The notes under the pieces: model-generated | Told to the model about the DNA's origin: nothing | The model's database searches: none | The model's input: the letters and a program-made list of their open reading frames with translations, nothing else | NCBI GenBank assembly: GCA_020205615.1 | Contig: CM035163.1 | Coordinates: 46,035,652 to 46,099,651 of the forward strand | Reading direction: 5' to 3' | DNA length: 64,000 nt | Origin: Panax quinquefolius | Taxonomy: Eukaryota > Streptophyta > Magnoliopsida > Apiales > Araliaceae | In this document: positions 56,439-64,000 of the stretch, piece by piece | Layout: every line of letters begins with the position of its first letter | Numbering within the stretch: the stretch's first letter is position 1 | Program-made: the position numbers and the translations under genes

Positions 56439-57472
56439 GCATGCGACGGCGCAGCAATGTATGTGGGCCCCATAACTGGAAAGCGATTGGATGAGGAAAA
56501 CGACAAAGTTTGGGTGGTTATAAATAACTGCGTAGTTATTACTAAGTAAGACCATTGGAATACCCGGTGGTTAAAATACAAGTGAATACGCTGGCGTGGT
56601 TGCACAAGAAGACATACCAGTATTGGTATTAAAGATTGTTGAATTATTGATTCGTACGTAAGATGGCACTACTCAATAATTATTACGAGAGTTACTTTTA
56701 TCAATAGTTTATTTTATTGATTCAATAATTGTTGCGTTGGTATTTTATATTATCATTGTTTCAATAATTGTCATCGCACAAGATTTACCATTATCGGATC
56801 AATAATTCATATTATTTGAATAATATTATTAGATAACATTATTGGCAATGTCTAGAAAGTTCTCGCATCTAAGGAGAGGTTTGGTCACCTAATTGCGGCG
56901 CCAAGAAGGAGAGATCCTTATTGAAAGCCCCTCTTTCTTAGGAACTGACTGGTTTGTCATAAATGTGATTCTCATAATATTATTTGTGAATAATTAATTA
57001 TTGATTCATATGATAAGGAAATATTTATTTTATATGAATATAAATGATGGATTTATTTATGTGGTTATTAATGAAGGAATTAATGTTGAGGTGTTTTATC
57101 GATATTTTATCTGGATTGGAGGTATTAAAAATCAAATCGGGAGTTTTGAGATATATTATGGGGTTATAATTTTTAATCCGACCGCTGGATCGTTGTAATT
57201 TTTGGGTATGTTATACATACATAAGTTGAGTGTATGTCCACAAATTTTGAACCGTTAAAAATTCACGAATGATTTGTTATGAATTTTAAGAGGTGTCCGA
57301 TTCTAAATCGGGGTTATAATTGATTTTGGTGGAAAATTCTAGAATTGAGTGGGCCCCACTTGTGGTTGGTGAAGAAATATGCTGAATTTTATTTCAAATG
57401 TGGTGGGTGGCAATAGTAGCGTGTAAAGCCATCCGTAGCAGTCAAGTCTCGCTTGGCACGGCTAACATTTTC

Positions 57473-57483
57473 CTATAAATAGA
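57473..57483 (+). promoter_or_regulatory. TATA box of E6 5' LTR
   Basis: CTATAAATAGA, conserved at 63300-63310 in the 3' LTR and, on the minus strand, in E1 and E3. Predicted start near 57510. Confidence 0.72.
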
Positions 57484-57756
57484 GGGCTAAGTTAGAATTG
57501 AAAATCACACCGTAAATAAAGTTTTCTCTTTCTCTCTACATTATTGAGCGTATTTTGTGAGTATTTAGATACTTTGAGAGTTGTTGCTCAAGATAAGTTT
57601 CATTCAAAGATCACTTCCGACCTTTCCTTCCAAGTAATCGATTCTTTGAGGTAAGGAATGTTATTTTCTTCTCAAATGATATTAATTCTTCAATATCATT
57701 ATCTTTGAAATATTGGTTGGTACTTTTATCAAATTTGGAACTTTTTCATGCTCTGG

Positions 57757-57955
57757 GTTACTATTCATGAGTTACTATTCACGAAGTTACTATTCATGAG
57801 TTACTATTCACGAGTTACTATTCACGAGTACTATTCATGAAGCGTGAAGATGTTATTTGTGAATTTCTATCTTTGGGTGTCTGAGTTACTATTCACGATA
57901 CTAAGACTATTCACGATACTGACACACTATTCACGAATCACGGCACTATTCAATC
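57757..57955 (+). repeat. TTACTATTCAYGAG tandem array
   Basis: Six tightly packed units (57757-57845), then four or five looser ACTATTCACGA units (57883-57955). The 3' LTR repeats this at 63588-63785. E1 has four related units. Confidence 0.8.
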
Positions 57956-58189
57956 AAAATGAAAATTTTTCTTTTCGTCTAAAATATCTATTCGGATACT
58001 AGCTTTGATTGTATCCATGTTTTGATCATTCTTGAATTTTACACCACTATGATTATTTTTGAGGTATTATTGGACATGGATAAAACAAAGTACGAATCCT
58101 TAATCCTTAATCCTTGTCATTTTGTTTCATCGGATTCGTTTTTTAAAATATTTTTCATCATCCTCGGTCTTAAATGATGATATTATTGA

Positions 58190-58400
58190 ATATCTTTGGC
58201 AGTAGTGCAAAGATGAACAAAATGTTGAGAGATGAACATGACCGATTGATGAATATCTTTGGGCTGTAGAGTGCAAAGATGAAGCAGTGTTTAAATGAAC
58301 ATGATCGATGATGAATATCTTTGGCCTTTAGTGCAAAGATGAACAGTGTTGAGATGAACACGACCGATTGATGAATATCTTTGGCTCAGTAGTGCAAAGA
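58190..58400 (+). repeat. GATGAATATCTTTGGC..AGTGCAAAGATGAAC array
   Basis: Four units of about 60 bp, the plus-strand version of the array in the E1 and E3 LTRs. Confidence 0.78.
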
Positions 58401-58956
58401 TGAATATTTGATTTGAGATGAATATTGATTGATGTTACAGTGGATAAAATATTGATGATGGACCGTTAAATTCATAGATTATAGTAGATTTCATTCTCTA
58501 TGTAACTCTTCTATGAATTATTATTTTCATTGCGAATATTGATCCGAAACTTGTTGTTCTATTGTATTCTATCGATTTTTCCTGTTGGAGACTAACGATA
58601 ATTTGTTGTATATTATCTTAGTCATAACATTCTTTATTGGGCTAGTTGAGCTCACCCTTTTCCTTGTTGTTCCATTTTTCTTCTCGTGAGGCGAGAATGT
58701 AATGAGTACTAGCCTGGGGTATGGAATGAAGGTTCTAGAGAGAGTTGTTTAGTAGTCCTCACCATTATTGTAAAATAATGTATCAATAAATGTGATGAGG
58801 ATTTATTTGAGTATAAATATTGTCTAGAAGATAATATTTGTATTTAAACTCACAGCTTTTATTGTTGTGATAATAAAGTTGTAGTTGTTTCGCATCCATG
58901 TATTTGGCGACTCGTAATGGGTTGGATGGAATGGACCTATTTTGGGGTCGCCACAT

Positions 58957-58974
58957 TGGTATCGTCGAGCTTAG
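58957..58974 (+). other. Primer-binding site of E6 (disturbed)
   Basis: TGGTATCGTCGAGCTTAGG where E2/E3 have TGGTATCAGAGCTTAGG. The CAGAGC part is replaced by CGTCGAGC, one of many block-like changes at CAG/CTG sites. Confidence 0.75.
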
Positions 58975-59122
58975 GATATGATCTCTGGCGGAGATCGGGG
59001 AATAGAACTAGGAGGGAGAGACGAGTAAATCCTTTGCTAGTGTGTCCTACCTAAGCTTATTTGTTAGTTGGTCAAGATATAGGGATATTATGTGATTGAT
59101 TTCCTTAATTAACCCTTGTTTT

Positions 59123-60340
59123 ATGACGATGGAATTGAGAATGTCGAATCGAGAATATTAATAGTGGTGTAAATGAGACCGTGGAGATGCCTGTATTTAA
59201 CAACGAGGAGAACGTGTAATCAGTCAGTGGCAATGTACCTCCCGTGAATAACACCAATTTGAGCGATGATGAACGAGGGGATGTTTAGAAGCTTTTGCAG
59301 CTTCATGCAAAATCGACGAGGAGACTCGTGTTCAAAATACAGAGAGGAGATGATAGCAATTCACGGTGGTCACAAACAAGTAGTTCAAAGAGTCGGGACC
59401 ACCGACTGGGGAAAGCCGATCCGATCATGGCGGAAATATGGGTCAAGCAAATTACCAAGATATTCGATGTCTTGGGATGTAGGGAGGAAACGAAAAGTTC
59501 CATTCGCTACTTTTTATGTTCCGTGGCGAAGGCAGACATCGGTGGGAATCAGTGAAGCGTACCCATCCAAATTTGCACTCAAAGATGTCATGGGAGACGT
59601 TTGAAATATTCAATGACAAGTACTTCCTTGAAAGTATTCGTCATATGAAGGAAGTGGAGTTTATTAGATTGGAGCAGAATAACATGACGGTGTCCCAGTA
59701 CGAGGCGAAGTTTGCGGAGTTATCCAGGTTTGCACCTCATTTGGTGGAGAATGAGGAACGTATGACGCGGATGTTTCGAGAGGTTTGAAACCCGCATACG
59801 CCGGTATCTCATTTCTCATAAATTTTCTCTCTATTCGGATGTTGTCAATGTGGCTCGATTGTTAGAGCGAGATAACGAAATACGTTCAACCGAGGGACCA
59901 TAACCAGATCATACCAAAGATAGCGATCATCGTAATAACGATAACCAAAGGAGAAAGAAGAATACGGACAAAGGCGGTAACCACTCCGTGGTAATCGTGG
60001 CCATGAAAATAGAAGAAAGCGAGTTGGGAGAGATTTTAAAAGAGGAGATTCAACAACGACCATGTGAAGACGCTACGGCCAAGGCAAACAACGGGTTCCA
60101 AGGAGGAGAAAGACCATCGGTCAGATATGTTACAAATGCGGAAAGAGGGACATATCACCAAACCGCCCACAACAGCTTTAAGGTATGCTATAATTGTGGA
60201 AAAGAAGGACATATCGCTTTCGAGATCAGATGCGATATCGAAACCCTAGTGCAATGAAGGCGGTGACTCAAAAGGATGTCCCGAGAAAAGTCAAAGTCAA
60301 CGATTCTGGAAGAGCGTTTGTCGTGACCCATTAAAATACG
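59123..60340 (+). pseudogene. E6 gag
   Basis: Expected start near 59123. Blocks in shifting frames: VKQITKIFDVLGC, FNDKYFLESIRHMKEVEF, LEQNNMTVSQYEAKF, FAPHLVENEERMTRMF, then the basic linker. The first knuckle is out of frame, the second reads [11 protein letters not shown] followed by disrupted sequence. At least five shifts, mostly at CAG/CCG-like sites. Confidence 0.8.
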
Positions 60341-60830
60341 AGGAACCCGAACGGTTAGTTATCGTTAGTTAGTTAATTATAAATTCTTGCGAAGTTTATA
60401 CCTTACTAGATACCTGCTACCCATTCTTTTATCTCTCTTTGCTTTACCAACGTTTGAACTTGACTTCACGGAGAAATTAGACTTTGACCTATTTATGGAG
60501 ACTCCGTTAGAGAAACTTTCATTACATCCGTTGTTTAAAAAATCTTGTTTGATTCAAGTTGGCACCATTACCTTACCTCGTTGACCTTATCTCTTTAAAG
60601 ATACTTGCTTTTGGGGATTGATTGGTTAACTACTCATCATGCCAAATTGATTGCTTTTGTAAGGTTGTTAGTTTTCATATTCCTAAGCAACTCATTATTC
60701 AATTCAAGCAATCAAACCATTGTAATCAAACATTTTCATATCAAGCCATGAAGTCATTCGTTTATTACGGATGTCAAGTTTTCTTAGTCCACGTTATAGA
60801 TTTGAATAAAGACACGCCGATTTGAATAAT
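60341..60830 (+). pseudogene. E6 protease and linker
   Basis: The frame reads KFIPYLLDTCYPF-like sequence: after LLDT the Gly-Ser-Thr is lost at the same ACCGGTTCTACC point that is altered in E3. Downstream FELDFTEKLDFDLFMETPL and the linker HVIDLNKD match E1 and E3. Confidence 0.72.
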
Positions 60831-61560
60831 ATTCTGTTGTTATTGATTTTTCCCGACGATTTCCTAAAGAATTTCTTAGCTTACTCCCAAAGATCGATAT
60901 TAAATTTTGTATCGACTTTGAACCCTACAAAACTCATTTCTAAAATCTCATATCGAATGGCTCCTATTGAACTTCGTGAGTTAAAATTCAACTATAGAAT
61001 TTGGTACATGAGCCTTTATCTTGTGACTTCCTTTGTGGAATTCACCTAAGCCGACTCTCTCCGTAAGGGACGTCATATTCGTATGCGATAAAAAGCGATA
61101 GGTGTCATTGTGACGTGCTATCCAAGGTTGGGATATGAGTCACGATTGAGAACAACCTAAGTCGGAATCGAAATGCGTAGTTTTTAGGCTTAGTTGGTTA
61201 TTATCGAGATACGTTGAAGGATATTCTCGAATCGCTATTCCATTAACGTAGTGACTCATAGAGATACAAAATTCAAATGGAGCAAGGAATGTGGGAAGAG
61301 CTTCAAGAACTCAAGAGAGACTCATTTCAAAGATATGTTCGACCATGCCATCCTGAAAAGCGAATGTGGTAGGCGACGTGTTGAGTAGAAGATCGTATAC
61401 AAGTACGAAAGTACAATATTGTCAAAGACTCATTTCAGTATAATATACAAATAATAGAGATGGAGATGAAAACTCTAGGTACCCACGTGATGATATACTG
61501 ATGCACGTGATGATATACGAGTATAATCGACTTTAATCGATAAAGTTAAAGTCGCTCAAG
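60831..61560 (+). pseudogene. E6 RT start, shared filler and RT/RNase H end
   Basis: 60850-61010: RT lead-in (SYRMAPIELRELK). 61020-61135: the filler shared with E3 and E2. 61140-61560: remnants corresponding to E1 4970-4780 and 4440-4210. No YxDD or FIDD box, no RNase H core. Confidence 0.68.
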
Positions 61561-62028
61561 CTACACACCGAGTCGATGAATTTGAAGAAGGAGGTGCAAG
61601 AAGTTGTTATTTTAAAAGCGAGAATCGGTGAGGTGAGGAAAGCTCAAACCTTCGATTTATTAATCCATTTGAAATTCTCGATCGAATAGGAACGTGGCCT
61701 ATAGACTTCGCTTTTACCACCAAGTATGACGCGTGTTCATAACGCTTTTCACGTGATCGATGTTACGTAAATATGTGGACGACCAAACACGTTATTGAAG
61801 TTAAACCAAACGAGATAGCCAAGACTTAACGTCGAGGAGGAGGTACCCGTCAAGATTTTGTAGAGGAAAGAACATGACCTATGTACCGAGGTTATACCAC
61901 AAGTTAAAGTTTTGTGGAGAATCATGCTATAGAGGAAATGACCGGGAATTTAAAACGAAAATGAAAGCGAGGTATCCTCACCATTTCAAACACTGGGTAT
62001 ACGTCGCCAATTTCGAGGACGAAATTTC
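61561..62028 (+). pseudogene. E6 integrase tail and chromodomain
   Basis: Fragments of the block found in E1 and E3 (TMTRVHN-like, [14 protein letters not shown], VPVKIL-like, KMKARYPH-like) in several frames, ending at GACGAAATTTCAT before the PPT. The integrase catalytic core is absent. Confidence 0.72.
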
Positions 62029-62042
62029 ATAAGGAGGGAGGT
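62029..62042 (+). other. Polypurine tract of E6
   Basis: ATAAGGAGGGAGGT directly before TGTAAGACC. Confidence 0.85.
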
Positions 62043-64000
62043 TGTAAGACCTCAAATTTTTTAAATAAAATGGAATTTCCTTTATTTATTATTTTGAAAT
62101 AGTAAGGGTTGATTTGATTAATGTGGATAGTTAAGGGTTAAATACGTAAATATTTCAAAATAAGCAAGTGGTTATAAAATATTCATTTTTATTTGGGAAT
62201 ATTCGTTTGGTCGTGGAATATTCGTACTGTCGGGGAATATTCGTTTGGTCGTGGAATATTCGTACATCGTCGGAAATATTCGTACGACGGCGCAGCCATG
62301 TGTGGGCCCCATAACGAAAAGCGATTGGATGAGGAAAACGACAAAGTTTGGGTGGTTATAAATAACGGCGTAGTTGTTACCGTTAAGACTGTTGGAATAC
62401 CCGGTGGTTAAAATACAAGAATGTCTGCTGCGTGGTTGCACAAAGATAGCACTACCAGATATTACACAATATTGTTGAATTATTGATTAAATACGTAGAT
62501 GGCACTACTCAATAATTATTACGGTGAATTCTTCGCTCAATAGTTTATTTTATTGATTCAATAATTGTCTGCGTTGGTATTTTATATTATTATTGTTTCA
62601 ATAATTGTCACCGCACGATATTTCCCATTATCGATCAATAATTCATATTATTTGAATAATATTATTAGATAACATTATTGGCAATGTCTAGAAAGTTCTG
62701 TCTCAAGGAGAGGTTTGGTCACCTAATTGCGCCAAGAAGGAGAGATCCTTATTGAAAGCCCCTCTTTCCGGGAACAACTGGTCATTATAAATCCGATTCG
62801 TAATATTATTTGTGAATAATTAATTATTGATTCATATGATAAGGAAATATTTATTTTATATGAATATAAATGATGGATTTATTTATGTGGTTATTAATGA
62901 AGGAATTAATGTTGAGGTGTTTTATCGAGATTTTATCTGGATTGGAGGTATTAAAAATCAAATCGGGGTTTTGAGATATATTATGGGGTTATAATTTTTA
63001 ATCCGACCGTTGGATCGTTGTAATTTTTGGGTATGTTATACATACATAAGTTGAGTGTATGTCCACAAATTTTGAACCGTTAAAAATTCACGAATGATTT
63101 GTTATGAATTTTAAGAGGTGTCCGATTCTAAATCGTGGTTATAATTGATTTTGGTGGAAAATTCTAGAATTGAGTGGGCCCCACTTGTGGTTGGTGAAGA
63201 AATATGCTGAATTTTATTTCAAATGTGGTGGGTGACAATAGTAGCGTGTAAAGCCATCGTGTAGCAAAGTCAAGTCTGCTTTTACGGGCTAACATTTTCC
63301 TATAAATAGAGGGCTAAGTTAGAATTGAAAATCACACCGTAAATAAAGTTTTCTCTCTTTCTCTCTACATTATTGAGCGTGATTTTGTGAGTATTTAGAT
63401 ACTTTGAGAGTTGTTGCTCAAGATAAGTTTCATTCAAAGATCACTTCCGACCTTTCCTTCCGGGTCTTCGATTCTTTGAGGTAAGGAATGTTATTTTCTT
63501 CTCAAATGATATTAATTCTTCAATATCATTATCTTTGAAATATTGGTTGGTACTTTTTATCAAATTTGGAACTTTTTCATGTCGGGTTACTATTCATGAG
63601 TTACTATTCACGAAGTTACTATTCATGAGTTACTATTCACGAGTTACTATTCACGAGTACTATTCATGAAGCGTGAAGATGTTATTTGTGGAATTTCTAT
63701 CTTTGGGTGTCTGAGTTACTATTCACGATACTCGGACTATTCACGATATCTGACACTATTCACGAATACGGCACTATTCACCTAAAAATGAAAATTTTTC
63801 TTTTCGCCTAAAATATCTATTCTCGGATACTAGCTTTGATTGTATCCATGTTTTGATCATTCTTGAATTTTACACCACTATGATTATTTTTGAGGTATTA
63901 TTGACATGGATAAAACAAAGTACGAATCCTTAATCCTTAATCCTTGTCATTTTGTTTCAATTTGGATTCGCTCTTTAAAAATATTTTCATCATCCTCGGT
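62043..64000 (+). repeat. 3' LTR of E6, incomplete
   Basis: Matches 56197 onward and runs off the window inside the region after the TTACTATTCA array. It starts TGTAAGACCTC. Confidence 0.9.
62197..62281 (+). promoter_or_regulatory. Phased GAATATTC boxes in E6 3' LTR
   Basis: Perfect boxes at 62197, 62216, 62235 and 62254, all exactly 19 bp apart, and a fifth altered one (GAAATATTC) at 62273. Confidence 0.6.

Larger units (their letters stand above)
56197..58955 (+). repeat. 5' LTR of E6 (2759 bp)
   Basis: TGTAAGACCCC to GGGTCGCCACA. Same family as the E1 and E3 LTRs, here on the plus strand. Order: phased GAATATTC boxes, TATA box at 57473, TTACTATTCA array, GCCAAAGATATTC-type array, end. 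Confidence 0.9.
56197..64000 (+). mobile_element. E6: non-autonomous Tekay-type retrotransposon, plus strand, cut by window end
   Basis: 5' LTR, PBS, 3.09-kb internal region, PPT and the first 1958 bp of the 3' LTR. The internal order and the deletion of RT palm and integrase core match E3. Candidate left target duplication ACTTA (56192-56196). The right one is outside. Confidence 0.9.

Overview
The window is transposon-packed DNA from a flowering plant, most likely a eudicot and probably heterochromatic. It is AT-rich. I found no host protein gene, rRNA or tRNA gene. Almost every base can be placed in an LTR retrotransposon, in one endogenous pararetrovirus (EPRV) or in debris of these. Primer-binding sites of plant type (initiator tRNA-Met, and one tRNA-Asp type), polypurine tracts, TG...CA LTR ends and 5-bp target duplications let most element borders be fixed.

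Names used here. E1 is a Ty3/gypsy Tekay/Del-type chromovirus on the minus strand (311-18352, duplication GTGGA). E2 is a shortened Tekay relative (8262-16496, TCAAC) inside the 5' LTR of E1. T is a gag-only Athila/Tat-like element, minus strand, with its 5' LTR at 19750-20629 plus 29319-30041. E3 is a shortened Tekay element (20630-29318, TCAAC/TCAAT) inside that LTR. C1 is a Ty1/copia element on the plus strand, of which the RT/RNase H tail and a broken 3' LTR remain (30042-31707 and 55860-56196). C2 is a second copia element on the minus strand (31708-55859, CTGGG) inside the C1 LTR. E5 is a gypsy-type element without coding sequence (31992-38248, GGTGA) inside the 3' LTR of C2. The EPRV is a caulimovirid, florendovirus-like in gene order (45131-52987), inside the long leader of C2. 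E6 is a shortened Tekay element on the plus strand (56197 to beyond the window) inside the C1 LTR.

How the parts relate. E1 is the only Tekay copy with nearly full gag-PR-RT-RH-IN-chromodomain content, but it carries stops and frameshifts. E2, E3 and E6 keep LTRs, PBS, PPT and parts of gag/PR while lacking most of RT and IN. E3 and E6 share the same internal layout, so they look like a lineage mobilised in trans by E1-like relatives. No element here appears able to move on its own as read.

Most notable: (1) a one-genome-length EPRV with a 21-bp terminal repeat that includes the start of the primer-binding site, flanked on both sides by (AT)n; (2) three stem-loops in the C2 leader with an identical 20-nt head on perfectly paired stems of different sequence; (3) palindromic GAATATTC boxes phased at about 19 bp in the Tekay LTRs; (4) the E3/E6 non-autonomous lineage with a shared filler; (5) clustered, block-like disagreements between sister LTRs at CG/CHG-rich spots, which may be consensus errors and would affect any reading of broken frames.
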